From positions 806,001-870,000 of the forward strand of contig NZ_QYUO01000002.1 in the NCBI RefSeq assembly GCF_003591035.1: a stretch of 64,000 nucleotides of DNA, written 5' to 3'. Numbering within the stretch: the first letter of the stretch is position 1; the number at the start of each line of letters is the position of its first letter. This stretch comes from Noviherbaspirillum saxi. Its GTDB lineage: Bacteria > Pseudomonadota > Gammaproteobacteria > Burkholderiales > Burkholderiaceae_D. Below the pieces are notes generated by a model. It did no database searches, was not told the DNA's origin, and worked only from the letters and a program-made list of their open reading frames with translations. Both the position numbers and the translations under genes were made by a program. Below are positions 25,709 through 34,632 of this stretch, in pieces.

Positions 25709-26914
25709 ATGCCCATTCCTTCCAAAGCCATACGCGCCATTCTGGCTGCAGCTGTCGTGTGCACAGCGGCCGGATGCACCACGCCGCACAGCGCCAGTAC
25801 CAACACCGTCTATTTCCTTTCAACCCAGGACGGCCGTGCTGCCCTTGCCGATGGTGCGCCCGCTGTTGGCAAGGCGGATGACACGCTGGCCGTGATCGAG
25901 GTCAGCGGCTCGCGCCTGCGTGTCGTCCACCAGATCGCCATGCCGGTTTCCCTGGTGGGACCGCCGAGCTCAATCGCCATTGCGCCAGGCGGACGCATGG
26001 CCCTGATCAGTGCGGCTACCCGACGCGACCCGGTGAACGCGGAAAAGGTCGTGCCCTACGATCTCGTATCGGTGGTTGCGCTCGACCCGAGCGGTGCAGC
26101 CGCACCACGCGTCATCGCAACGGTGAATGCGGGGGCAGGCGCATCGGGCATTTCAATCAATCGCGCCGGCACGCTGGCGCTTGTCGCAAACCGCGTCGAG
26201 GGATCGGTCTCGGTGCTGGCAATCGATCAGGATAAGGTGGCGGCTGTGGACAAGGTCATGCTCGGCGAGAAATCGGGGCCAGCACATGTCGCCTTTACAC
26301 CAGATGGCCGCCGCGCGCTGGTGACGCGCGACGGCGACAACCGTATCAGCATGCTGGCTATTGATGGCCGCACGGTCAAGCTCGATCAACGCGCAATCTT
26401 TGCCGGCCTGCGTCCCTATGGGCTAGATATCTCGTCTGATGGACATTGGGCCGCGGTGACGAATCTGGGCGCCGGCAGCGGCGATGCCGACACGATCAGT
26501 TTGATCGATCTTCGGGCGGAGCCGCCGCGCACCGTCGACACAATTACCGTAGGGCAGACACCCGAAGGAGTGGTTTTCTCGCCGGACGGCAGCAAGCTCG
26601 GTGTGACCGTAATCAATGGCAGCAACAAGCCCAAAGCTTCGCCCTTTTTCGGAACGGCCGCCTATGTGCAGTACCGTATCGATGGCGGACGTCTGCTGCC
26701 TGCCGCGAAGTTGGCGGGCGGTCAATGGCTGCAAGGGCATGCCTTCACGCCGGACGGCCATGGGGTTCTGGTCCAGGATGCCATGAACCGTCAGGTGCGG
26801 CTCTACCGCGCCGACGGCAATACACTGGCCGATACCGGAGAGCGCCTGCAGTTCGACTGCTGCACCATCGACGTTGCGGCCGTGGCGCTAGGCCGGATTA
26901 ATTATTATCTATAA
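25709..26914 (+). CDS. beta-propeller (YVTN-type) lipoprotein
   Basis: A 401-residue protein that starts with a lipoprotein signal ending in the lipobox AAGC (MPIPSKAIRAILAAAVVCTAAGCTT) and continues with repeats of the YVTN/Lgb type (IAIAPGGRMALIS, ISINRAGTLALVAN, VAFTPDGRRALVT, VVFSPDGSKLGVT, HAFTPDGHGVLVQ), about seven blades. Such propellers bind ligands or catalyse lactone or dehydrogenase chemistry in the periplasm. The ATG lies about 100 bp after the binding-protein stop; upstream in-frame starts would bury the signal. A lactonase role on the transported compound is possible but not shown. Confidence 0.82.
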   Translation: MPIPSKAIRAILAAAVVCTAAGCTTPHSASTNTVYFLSTQDGRAALADGAPAVGKADDTLAVIEVSGSRLRVVHQIAMPVSLVGPPSSIAIAPGGRMALISAATRRDPVNAEKVVPYDLVSVVALDPSGAAAPRVIATVNAGAGASGISINRAGTLALVANRVEGSVSVLAIDQDKVAAVDKVMLGEKSGPAHVAFTPDGRRALVTRDGDNRISMLAIDGRTVKLDQRAIFAGLRPYGLDISSDGHWAAVTNLGAGSGDADTISLIDLRAEPPRTVDTITVGQTPEGVVFSPDGSKLGVTVINGSNKPKASPFFGTAAYVQYRIDGGRLLPAAKLAGGQWLQGHAFTPDGHGVLVQDAMNRQVRLYRADGNTLADTGERLQFDCCTIDVAAVALGRINYYL

Positions 26915-26935
26915 CGCTACGCAATCTATCTGATC

Positions 26936-27910
26936 ATGAAGATGAATGATTCCAATATGAAGCCCGTGCTGCTCGTCTTGGTATACCTTTCCGAAGAACA
27001 CCGCGCTCTGGTATCCGAGCGCTTCGAAATGATTTACGCACCCAATGCCGGGCTCGGCGCAGACCGATCCAATGGCCAGGCGCAGATCGCCGCGCGCGGT
27101 ACAGACATCCGGGTCGTGCTGACCAACGGCACCAACGGTCTGCTGGCCGAGGAAATTGCGCAGTTGCCCCGGCTGGAGCTGATTTGCACTGTCGGAGTCG
27201 GCTTTGAGAATGTGGCGCGGGACGCGGCTCGCGCCCGTGGCATCCCGGTATGCAATGCGGCCGGCACCAATGACGACGCGGTCGCCGATCATGCGATGAC
27301 GATTCTGCTGGCCGCTATTCGCCGCCTGCCTTTCCTTAACAACGGCGTGCGCCATGGTTTATGGCGCGACGATATTCCGCGTCCGCCGCACGTCTCCGGA
27401 CGCAGGATGGGGATCTTCGGCCTGGGTGCGATCGGCAAGAAGATTGCCAAGCGCGCGCAGGGCTTCGATATGGAGATCGGCTACCACAGTCGGACACGAC
27501 GTGACGAGACCGGCTTTCAATGGTTCGACGATATCAAGGCGCTGGCGGCCTGGTGTGATTTCCTGGTGATCGCTGCACCAGGCGGCAAGGAGACGTACCA
27601 CATCGTCAATGCGGAAGTGCTCGATGCGCTGGGACCGCAGGGGGTGGTGGTTAATATTGCACGCGGCACACTCGTCGATACCAATGCAGTGGCCGATGCC
27701 TTGCGCGACAAGCGCATTTGGGCAGCGGCACTCGATGTGTACGAGAACGAGCCCATGCCGCCGGCACCCTTGCTGGAGTTCGAGAATGCGGTGCTCACGC
27801 CGCATATCGGCGGCATCTCACCGCAAGCAATCCATGCGTCGGTGCTGCGTTTCCTGGAAAACGCCGAGGCGCATTTCAGCGGCCAGCCGCTGCTGACACA
27901 AGTGAACTAA
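26936..27910 (+). CDS. D-isomer-specific 2-hydroxyacid dehydrogenase
   Basis: A 324-residue NAD(P)-dependent enzyme with the dinucleotide motif FGLGAIGKKIA (161-171) and the catalytic Arg243 (NIARGTLVD), Glu272 (YENEP) and His290 (TPHIGG). It resembles glyoxylate/hydroxypyruvate reductases. It would interconvert a 2-ketoacid and a D-2-hydroxyacid. In this cluster it may work with the flavoprotein downstream that oxidises D-2-hydroxyacids. No strong ribosome site is seen before the chosen ATG; internal ATGs five and eight codons later are alternatives. Confidence 0.9.
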   Translation: MKMNDSNMKPVLLVLVYLSEEHRALVSERFEMIYAPNAGLGADRSNGQAQIAARGTDIRVVLTNGTNGLLAEEIAQLPRLELICTVGVGFENVARDAARARGIPVCNAAGTNDDAVADHAMTILLAAIRRLPFLNNGVRHGLWRDDIPRPPHVSGRRMGIFGLGAIGKKIAKRAQGFDMEIGYHSRTRRDETGFQWFDDIKALAAWCDFLVIAAPGGKETYHIVNAEVLDALGPQGVVVNIARGTLVDTNAVADALRDKRIWAAALDVYENEPMPPAPLLEFENAVLTPHIGGISPQAIHASVLRFLENAEAHFSGQPLLTQVN

Positions 27911-28021
27911 AACGAGTTGGCGACTGAACCGGGAGAACAACTGTGCGCTCCGCGACGAGCGACGCAGCTGGTTACGGTCGTCCATCTCTTTCTATGCGCA
28001 TCAGCGCGGGAGCAATCAACC

Positions 28022-29467
28022 ATGCCTTTCAACAATCTTATCGGCGGCGAATGGGTAGCAGGCGCACGCTACGGGCACAACCTCAACCCCTCCGACACCG
28101 CTGACACGATCGGCGAATATGCTCAGGCCGACGTGACGCAGCTCGATGCAGCCGTGTCTGCCGCCCAAGCAGCCTTTCCGCGCTGGTCCACAGGCAGCGT
28201 GCAGGCACGCAGCGACACGCTCGACAAGATCGGGTCCGAAATACTGGCACGACGCGAAGAACTTGGAACACTGCTCGCTCGCGAGGAAGGGAAAACCCGG
28301 CCCGAAGCCATCGGTGAAGTTACCCGCGCCGGTCACATTTTCAAGTTCTTTGCCGGAGAATGCTTGCGTCTTTCCGGCGAAACTTTGCCCTCGGTGCGTC
28401 CCGGGGTAGGTGTTGACATCACACGCGAGCCCATCGGCGTCGTTGGCCTGATTACACCGTGGAATTTTCCGATTGCCATTCCCGCCTGGAAGATCGCCCC
28501 GGCTCTGGCTTTTGGCAATTGCGTCGTCTTCAAGCCCGCCGACCTCGTCCCGGCTTCGGCCTGGGCGCTTGCCGAAATCATTCACCGCTCAGGTCTTCCG
28601 GCTGGCGTCTTCAACCTGGTCATGGGACGCGGCAGCGTAATCGGCGACCCTCTGGTAACCCATCCTGGCATCGTAGCGGTGAGCTTTACCGGTTCCACCA
28701 GCGTCGGCCACCGCATCGCTATGCAATGCGCCGAGCATGGTAAAAAGGTGCAGCTGGAAATGGGAGGCAAGAATCCGCAGGTTGTCCTCGACGATGCCGA
28801 TTTGGCGCAGGCGGTGGAGCTTTCCGTGCAGAGCGCTTTCTTCTCCACTGGTCAACGCTGCACTGCATCCAGTCGTCTTATCGTCACCGAAGGCATCTAC
28901 GACCGCTTCATTGCGGCCATGAAGGAGCGCATGGCGACGCTCCGAGTGGGTGACGCGCTCGCAGCCGGTACGGATATCGGGCCGGCCGCAAGCCAGGCGC
29001 AGATGGAGCAAGACTTGATGTACGTAGACGTGGCCCTTGGAGAAGGCGCGACCCTGGCAGCCGGCGGGACAGCGGCAAGTTGCCACACCGGGAGCGGCAA
29101 TACCGGCTTCTTCGTCACCCCGACACTGCTCACGGATACCGCCGCAGGCATGCGGATCAACCGCGAGGAAGTTTTTGGCCCGCTGGCGGCCGTCATCAAG
29201 GTAAAGGACTACGAAGAAGCACTGGACGTCGCCAACAATACCGAATACGGACTCTCGGCTGGAATCGCGACCACAAGCCTGAAGCATGCGACCCATTTCA
29301 AGCGGCACGTGCAGTCGGGCATGGTCATGGTCAATCTGCCGACTGCCGGCGTGGACTACCATGTGCCGTTCGGCGGCCGCAAGGCCAGCAGTTATGGTCC
29401 GCGAGAGCAGGGACGCTATGCACAGGAATTCTTCACCACGGTGAAGACCGCCTATACCGCGGCTTGA
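28022..29467 (+). CDS. aldehyde dehydrogenase, alpha-ketoglutaric semialdehyde type
   Basis: A 481-residue NAD(P)-dependent ALDH with complete active site: Asn148 (TPWNFP), Lys171 (FKPAD), Glu246 (LEMGGKNP) and Cys280 (TGQRCTASS). The FSTGQRCTASS form is typical of 2,5-dioxovalerate (alpha-ketoglutaric semialdehyde) dehydrogenases, which make 2-oxoglutarate at the end of sugar-acid, glucarate or hydroxyproline pathways. Upstream in-frame codons are dropped because GGGAG precedes this ATG and the family starts MPF/NLIGGEW. The following gene also points to 2-oxoglutarate. Confidence 0.87.
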   Translation: MPFNNLIGGEWVAGARYGHNLNPSDTADTIGEYAQADVTQLDAAVSAAQAAFPRWSTGSVQARSDTLDKIGSEILARREELGTLLAREEGKTRPEAIGEVTRAGHIFKFFAGECLRLSGETLPSVRPGVGVDITREPIGVVGLITPWNFPIAIPAWKIAPALAFGNCVVFKPADLVPASAWALAEIIHRSGLPAGVFNLVMGRGSVIGDPLVTHPGIVAVSFTGSTSVGHRIAMQCAEHGKKVQLEMGGKNPQVVLDDADLAQAVELSVQSAFFSTGQRCTASSRLIVTEGIYDRFIAAMKERMATLRVGDALAAGTDIGPAASQAQMEQDLMYVDVALGEGATLAAGGTAASCHTGSGNTGFFVTPTLLTDTAAGMRINREEVFGPLAAVIKVKDYEEALDVANNTEYGLSAGIATTSLKHATHFKRHVQSGMVMVNLPTAGVDYHVPFGGRKASSYGPREQGRYAQEFFTTVKTAYTAA

Positions 29468-29599
29468 ACGGTAGTGCAGAAAAAAATCACCCTGGAGTGG
29501 GGATCGTTGCCACGCCGGTCCACCCTGAGTGGCCACACCGAAGCAAGGTGCGTGGAAAGTAAAGCAACGTCCATCGTTCCCGCCTTAATACCAGCTGCC

Positions 29600-32500
29600 A
29601 TGATTGCACACGTCGTTCCTCCTGATACCCTGATGCAGAGCTACCGTGATTTCCTCGGCGCGCTAGCCTCTGCCGGCTTTCGCGGAGAGATTTCCACCGC
29701 CTATGCTGACCGGACGGTCCTCTCCACCGACAATTCCATCTACCAGCGGCTGCCGCAGGCAATCGTTTTTCCTCTTGATGCGGAAGACGTGCAGCGGCTC
29801 GCCCGACTGGCGGCTGAACCCGCTTACCGCCGGATAGTGCTCACCCCCCGCGGCGGCGGCACTGGTACGAATGGACAGTCGCTAACGGATGGCATTGTGG
29901 TCGATGTGTCGCGCCACATGACCCGGATCCTGGCGATCGATCCGCAGGCACGCCGTGTACGCGTGCAGGCAGGAGTAGTCAAGGATCAACTGAATGCGGC
30001 GCTGGCGCCGTACGGCCTGTTTTTCGCGCCGGAACTGTCGACCAGCAATCGGGCGACGCTGGGAGGCATGATCAATACCGATGCCAGCGGACAGGGAAGC
30101 TGTACCTATGGCAAGACGCGCGACCATGTGTTGATGCTCGATTGCGTCCTGCTTGGCGGTGACCGCTTCGAGAGCCGGCCGCTCGAGCGCGCCGCGCTCG
30201 GCGACCTGTTGCGGCGACCCGGGCGGGTAGGGGACGCGTACCGCGCGGCGGTGCGGATCGTTGAATCTCAGGCTGCGTTGATCGACGAACGTTTCCCGAA
30301 GCTCAATCGCTGCCTCACCGGTTACGACCTGGCCCACCTGAAGGAGCCGGACGGCAGGTTCAATCTGAATAGCGTGCTGTGCGGCGCGGAAGGGTCGCTT
30401 GGTTTCGTGGTGGAAGCAGAGCTTAATGTTCTGCCAATCCCAAAGTATTCCGTGCTCGTGAACGTGCGTTATGCGGGCTTCATGGACGCTCTGCGCGACG
30501 CCCGGGCGTTAATGTCGCACCAGCCGCTCTCGATCGAAACAGTGGACTCCAAGGTGCTGCTGCTGGCCATGAAGGACATTGTGTGGACCAGCGTGGCGGA
30601 TTACTTTCCGCGGACGGAGGGCGAGCCGGAGACCCTGGGCATCAATCTGGTCGAATTCAGCGGCGATGATGTGGACGAAGTAAACACGCGTGTGTCCGCA
30701 TTCACTGCGCATTTGCAGTCCGATGCGAGCGTACGTCGGCTCGGGCACACGCTGGCCACGGGCGCGGAGGTTGTGGAAAAGGTCTACACAATGCGCAAGC
30801 GTGCCGTGGGCCTGCTCGGAAACGTACAGGGCGAGGCGCGCCCACAACCCTTTGTCGAAGACACCGCCGTCCCGCCCGAGGTGCTGCCGGAGTACATTGC
30901 CGAGTTTCGCAGCCTGCTTGACGGCCTTGGGCTCAGCTATGGCATGTTTGGCCATGTCGATGCCGGCGTATTGCATGTCCGCCCCTTGCTGGATCTGAAA
31001 GATCCCGAGCAGGTGAAGCTGATACGCACGGTTTCCGACGGTGTGGCAGGCCTGACAAAGAAGTATGGAGGTCTTCTTTGGGGCGAACATGGCAAGGGTG
31101 TCCGTTCAGAGTATGCCCCGGAATTCTTTGGCGAACTCTACCCGGCGTTGCAGCAATTGAAGGCAGCGTTCGATCCAAACAATCAGTTAAATCCAGGAAA
31201 GATCGCGACCCCAGCCACCATCCGCGAGGCGAAGCTGCTCCGCATCGATGGCGTGCCACTACGTGGCGAAGCTGACAGGCAGATCGACGAGCGCGTCTGG
31301 CGGAGCTACGGTGCCGCGATGCATTGCAATGGAAACGGCGCCTGCTATAACTTCGACCCGGACGACGCGATGTGCCCATCCTGGAAGGGAACACGGGAGC
31401 GCCGGCATTCCCCCAAAGGACGTGCCTCGCTAATGCGCGAGTGGCTGCGCTTGCAGGATCTGGTGGGAACGGACGTGCTGGCCGAACCGCGTGCGTCGGT
31501 CCTCGCCTTTGCACGTACATTGCCGCAACGCTGGCGCAATAGCCGATCCGGAACCGCCAAGAATGATTTTTCGCACGAGGTCTACGAGGCGATGGCTGGG
31601 TGCCTTGCCTGCAAGTCGTGCGCCGGGCAGTGTCCGGTCAAGGTCAGCGTGCCCGATTTCCGCGCGCGCTTCCTGGCCCTCTATCACGCCCGTTATCTGC
31701 GGCCGCTGAAGGACTACCTCATCGGCTCGTTGGAGTACACGATCCCGTACCTCGCGCGCGCGCCGCGTTTGTATAACGGAATCATGTCGTCATCCTGGAT
31801 GCGCACAATGCTCGACCGATGTGCAGGCATGGTCGACAGTCCATTGCTCACACGCTTCGACGTGGCGCCGCTGTTGCGTCGCCTGCAGGTTCGCGTTGCA
31901 AGCGCTGAATTGCTGGCAGCGCTGACGGCGGAAGAGCGTGAGCGCAGCGTGGTGCTGGTGCAAGACGCATTCACGCGCTGGTTTGAAACGCCGGTATGGG
32001 CCGCGTTCGTCGAACTGGCCGCCCGTACCGGCTACCGTGTCTACATCGCACCATTCCGGCCGAACGGCAAGCCCTTGCATGGTCAGGGCTTCCTGCCCGC
32101 ATTCGAACGGGCGGCGGCCAGTAATGCCGCTTTGCTAAAGGCGCTTTCCGCAAGTGGCATTCCCCTGGTAGGGCTCGATCCGGCGATGACCTTGGTGTAC
32201 CGGCAGGAATATCTCAAGGTGACGGGTGCGCAGGACTGTCCACTCGTTCTGCTGCCGCAAGAATGGCTCTTGCGCGTTCTACCTCAATCCGATCCGACCG
32301 CCGGTGCAAACTTCCGGTTGCTCGCCCACTGCACCGAGAGGACCAATGTTCCCGCCAGTGTCGGCCAGTGGCAGCAGGTCTTCGCCCGTGCCGGGCTGCG
32401 ACTGGACGTTCAGGCCAGCGGATGTTGCGGGATGTCAGGAACTTACGGGCACGAGTCGCGCAACGTAAGAACATCCAAAACGATATTTGAACAGTCTTGG

Positions 32501-32647
32501 GGACCAATCCTCGACGGCGGCACCGAAATATCACAAGGAGAGCTCTTGGCGACGGGGTATTCGTGCCGGAGCCAAGCGGCGCGCTTCCGTGGACGACGGT
32601 TACGGCACCCGGTGGAGGTGCTCCTTGAGAACATCGACCACCATTGA
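29600..32647 (+). CDS. ydiJ: D-2-hydroxyglutarate dehydrogenase-like FAD/Fe-S protein (YdiJ family)
   Basis: A 1015-residue fusion close to the length of E. coli YdiJ. Order: PCMH-type FAD-binding domain (about 45-270, with RGGGTGTNGQSL), FAD-linked oxidase C-terminal domain (to about 540, GHVDAGVLHVRP), a linker with CNGNGACYNFDP, a 4Fe-4S motif CLACKSCAGQCP (cysteines 668, 671, 674 and 678) and a CCG-type domain (CCGMSG near 942). YdiJ oxidises D-2-hydroxyglutarate to 2-oxoglutarate. The start MIAHVVPPD is chosen by family length; 42 in-frame upstream codons overlap intergenic sequence. D-lactate is a less likely substrate. Confidence 0.88.
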   Translation: MIAHVVPPDTLMQSYRDFLGALASAGFRGEISTAYADRTVLSTDNSIYQRLPQAIVFPLDAEDVQRLARLAAEPAYRRIVLTPRGGGTGTNGQSLTDGIVVDVSRHMTRILAIDPQARRVRVQAGVVKDQLNAALAPYGLFFAPELSTSNRATLGGMINTDASGQGSCTYGKTRDHVLMLDCVLLGGDRFESRPLERAALGDLLRRPGRVGDAYRAAVRIVESQAALIDERFPKLNRCLTGYDLAHLKEPDGRFNLNSVLCGAEGSLGFVVEAELNVLPIPKYSVLVNVRYAGFMDALRDARALMSHQPLSIETVDSKVLLLAMKDIVWTSVADYFPRTEGEPETLGINLVEFSGDDVDEVNTRVSAFTAHLQSDASVRRLGHTLATGAEVVEKVYTMRKRAVGLLGNVQGEARPQPFVEDTAVPPEVLPEYIAEFRSLLDGLGLSYGMFGHVDAGVLHVRPLLDLKDPEQVKLIRTVSDGVAGLTKKYGGLLWGEHGKGVRSEYAPEFFGELYPALQQLKAAFDPNNQLNPGKIATPATIREAKLLRIDGVPLRGEADRQIDERVWRSYGAAMHCNGNGACYNFDPDDAMCPSWKGTRERRHSPKGRASLMREWLRLQDLVGTDVLAEPRASVLAFARTLPQRWRNSRSGTAKNDFSHEVYEAMAGCLACKSCAGQCPVKVSVPDFRARFLALYHARYLRPLKDYLIGSLEYTIPYLARAPRLYNGIMSSSWMRTMLDRCAGMVDSPLLTRFDVAPLLRRLQVRVASAELLAALTAEERERSVVLVQDAFTRWFETPVWAAFVELAARTGYRVYIAPFRPNGKPLHGQGFLPAFERAAASNAALLKALSASGIPLVGLDPAMTLVYRQEYLKVTGAQDCPLVLLPQEWLLRVLPQSDPTAGANFRLLAHCTERTNVPASVGQWQQVFARAGLRLDVQASGCCGMSGTYGHESRNVRTSKTIFEQSWGPILDGGTEISQGELLATGYSCRSQAARFRGRRLRHPVEVLLENIDHH

Positions 32648-32669
32648 GTCAGATTACGACGTTTTAACA

Positions 32670-32831
32670 TAGTGTCCTGTTTCCTAAATTCGTTGAATAA
32701 ATGACGACGACAATTGCGCCGATACTGCGTCAAAAATGCGCGCAAGGCCCCGGCCTTGCTGTGCTTTTTTCCTTGTCTCGACACAATTTCGCCGCATTTA
32801 TTGTTCAACGAATTTGCGGAACAGGACACTA
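32670..32831. mobile_element. foldback (MITE-like) element 1, TA-flanked
   Basis: A 162-bp unit with inverted ends. Left reads AGTGTCCTGTTTCCTAAATT and right, on the other strand, AGTGTCCTGTTCCGCAAATT; both continue CGTTGAA. The centre is also palindromic (GCAAGGCC-CC-GGCCTTGC). TA flanks both ends, as for IS630-type targets. It carries no gene. It lies between the flavoprotein stop and the RraA-like gene. Confidence 0.75.
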
Positions 32832-32876
32832 GCGCCTGCACAGCGGTGCATGGCTTGTCATCAAGAGGAGAGTGCA

Positions 32877-33554
32877 GTGACACAACCTGGATTTCGCATT
32901 TATAACCGCGCAAGGACCGACGAAAACCTGATTGCGCTGTTTGGAAACCTTCCGGCATCAATCATCAGCGACAACCTGTCTCGCCTTAACGGGACGTGGA
33001 ATCTGCATCCGTTTCATCGTCCCGGTACCCGTCTGCTTGGCCAGGCATTGACGGTGCGAGTACGGAGCGGTGATAACCTGATGATTCACAAGGCCCTGCA
33101 GATGGGCGGTGTTGGCGATGTCCTGGTGATTGACGGTGACGGAAGTCTCGACCGTGCGCTAATGGGAGAGATCATGAAGCGGGTCGCTCAGGCACGAGGA
33201 TTCGCAGGCGTCGTCATGGACGGGGCAATCCGGGACGTCGCCGCCTATCGCGAGGATGACTTTCCGTGTTACGCGCGTGGTGTCTGCCATCGTGGTCCTT
33301 ACAAGGAAGGTCCCGGGGAAATCAACGCTCCAGTGTCGATCAGCGGCGTAGTCGTTCAACCCGGCGACATTGTCGTTGGTGACGATGATGGAGTTGTTTT
33401 CGTCTCACCCGTGGACGCCAGGGCGGTCGCCGCGGCGTCCAGGCAAAAAGCCGCTGACGAAGCGGCAATCTTCGAGTCGATCGCCTTGAACAGGTACGAC
33501 GATGCGTGGATTGAAAAGACACTTCGAACACGCAATGTGCAGGTGTTGGAGTAA
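32877..33554 (+). CDS. RraA-like aldolase/decarboxylase family protein
   Basis: A 225-residue protein of the RraA/HMG-aldolase fold, with DVLVIDGDGSLDRALMGEIM and the following GVVMDGAIRDVAAY segment, where the metal and pyruvate enolate would bind (Arg and Asp of the GAIRD motif). Family members are class II pyruvate aldolases (4-hydroxy-4-methyl-2-oxoglutarate, 4-carboxy-4-hydroxy-2-oxoadipate), oxaloacetate decarboxylases, or RNase E regulators. The GTG start is preferred because GAGGAG sits six bases upstream and the earlier in-frame ATGs lie within the foldback element. A catabolic aldolase role fits the cluster better than RNase E control. Confidence 0.85.
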   Translation: MTQPGFRIYNRARTDENLIALFGNLPASIISDNLSRLNGTWNLHPFHRPGTRLLGQALTVRVRSGDNLMIHKALQMGGVGDVLVIDGDGSLDRALMGEIMKRVAQARGFAGVVMDGAIRDVAAYREDDFPCYARGVCHRGPYKEGPGEINAPVSISGVVVQPGDIVVGDDDGVVFVSPVDARAVAAASRQKAADEAAIFESIALNRYDDAWIEKTLRTRNVQVLE

Positions 33555-33572
33555 TCAAAAATGCGCGCAAGG
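33555..33572 (+). repeat. 18-bp direct copy of a foldback-element segment
   Basis: TCAAAAATGCGCGCAAGG occurs here immediately after the RraA-like stop and also at 32730-32747 inside element 1. It looks like a fragment of a second copy of that repeat family, so the aldolase gene is bracketed by repeat sequence. Confidence 0.75.
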
Positions 33573-33592
33573 TATGGACGCGTACAGTGTCT

Positions 33593-34561
33593 TTATCTAT
33601 GCGCTGCTTCAGGAAAGGACGTCGTTGCGCAATTGTTCGCTGCCATTCCTAGCCGGGGCAGAAAGATTTCCGCAATCATGCAGCGGGCACTACCGCCTCC
33701 CAAACGCTCAATAGTTTCGACGGGGGCGAACACGCGTTCTGCATAGCTGGCGATGCGGTGCTGTTGTTCGAGGTCCAGTGAGTGCCATGCGCTACGCGAC
33801 ATAGCAAATACGGGGCGTCCCTGGTCGGAACGCAGTTCCAACATGTTGCCTGCGAACGATTCCATCTGGGAATGCGTAATCTCGATAATTTGCTTTCCGG
33901 TTTCATGCAACTTGTCGCGGACTGCCTGTCGCTCTTCGGAGTCAGGGATGGAATCCATGCAAACGATGGCCAAGGACTTGCCGACGCACATCATGACGTT
34001 CGTGTGATAGATGGCCTTGCCGTGCCGGTCAGTTGCTGAAAACCATAGTGCCTGGAATCCGGTTCGCTCCTCGAACGCTCGCATGGCGTCGGGATGACTG
34101 CGCGATGAATGACAAACATACGCGATCTTGTGGTCGTGGTCGAGCACCATGGACCCCGTTCCCTCCAGGTACTTGTCTTCCATCTCGAACCGCCCAAGGT
34201 CAACAATCTCGCGGATAGCGAACTGCTTTTCAATTTCGGCGAGCACGGCGACGCGACGTTCCATCCTACGGTTCGGCGCCTCCATCGGGTACAGGAAAAC
34301 TCTTCCGTCGGAGTGAAAGCTTACCCAGTTGTTCGGAAAGATCGAGTCCGGCGTATGTGGCCGCGGCGTGTCGTCGACGACGACTACCTTGACACCGGCA
34401 TTTCGCAATGCATGGACATAATCGTCAAACTCTCGTTGGGCAAGGCTCTGCGCGACGTCATCCACAAGGTCGCTTTTCTGAAACGCGTTGCTGGTTGCGG
34501 TTTGCGGATTGGACACGAACTTGACCGGTCGAATCATCAGGACGTGGTTGGTAGTCTGCAT
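33593..34561 (-). CDS. ctlX: citrulline hydrolase CtlX (arginine deiminase superfamily)
   Basis: A 322-residue guanidino-group-modifying enzyme. The substrate and catalytic elements are visible: TPDSIFPNNW (Asp72 region), LEGTGSMVLD (130s), His186 in YHTNVM and nucleophile Cys294 in GGGSARC. CtlX hydrolyses citrulline to ornithine, ammonia and CO2. Next to it on the same strand is an ornithine cyclodeaminase, which would turn the ornithine into proline, so the two genes form a short citrulline-to-proline route. Dimethylarginine hydrolase is an alternative; the FPNNW segment favours the CtlX group. They are 71 bp apart. Confidence 0.85.
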   Translation of the reverse strand: MQTTNHVLMIRPVKFVSNPQTATSNAFQKSDLVDDVAQSLAQREFDDYVHALRNAGVKVVVVDDTPRPHTPDSIFPNNWVSFHSDGRVFLYPMEAPNRRMERRVAVLAEIEKQFAIREIVDLGRFEMEDKYLEGTGSMVLDHDHKIAYVCHSSRSHPDAMRAFEERTGFQALWFSATDRHGKAIYHTNVMMCVGKSLAIVCMDSIPDSEERQAVRDKLHETGKQIIEITHSQMESFAGNMLELRSDQGRPVFAMSRSAWHSLDLEQQHRIASYAERVFAPVETIERLGGGSARCMIAEIFLPRLGMAANNCATTSFPEAAHR

Positions 34562-34632
34562 ATTTTTTCTTGAACCCTTGAATCTTCATGGCGTTATGGG
34601 GGACGAATCTGTGCGTGGCCTCCAACTCGGTC

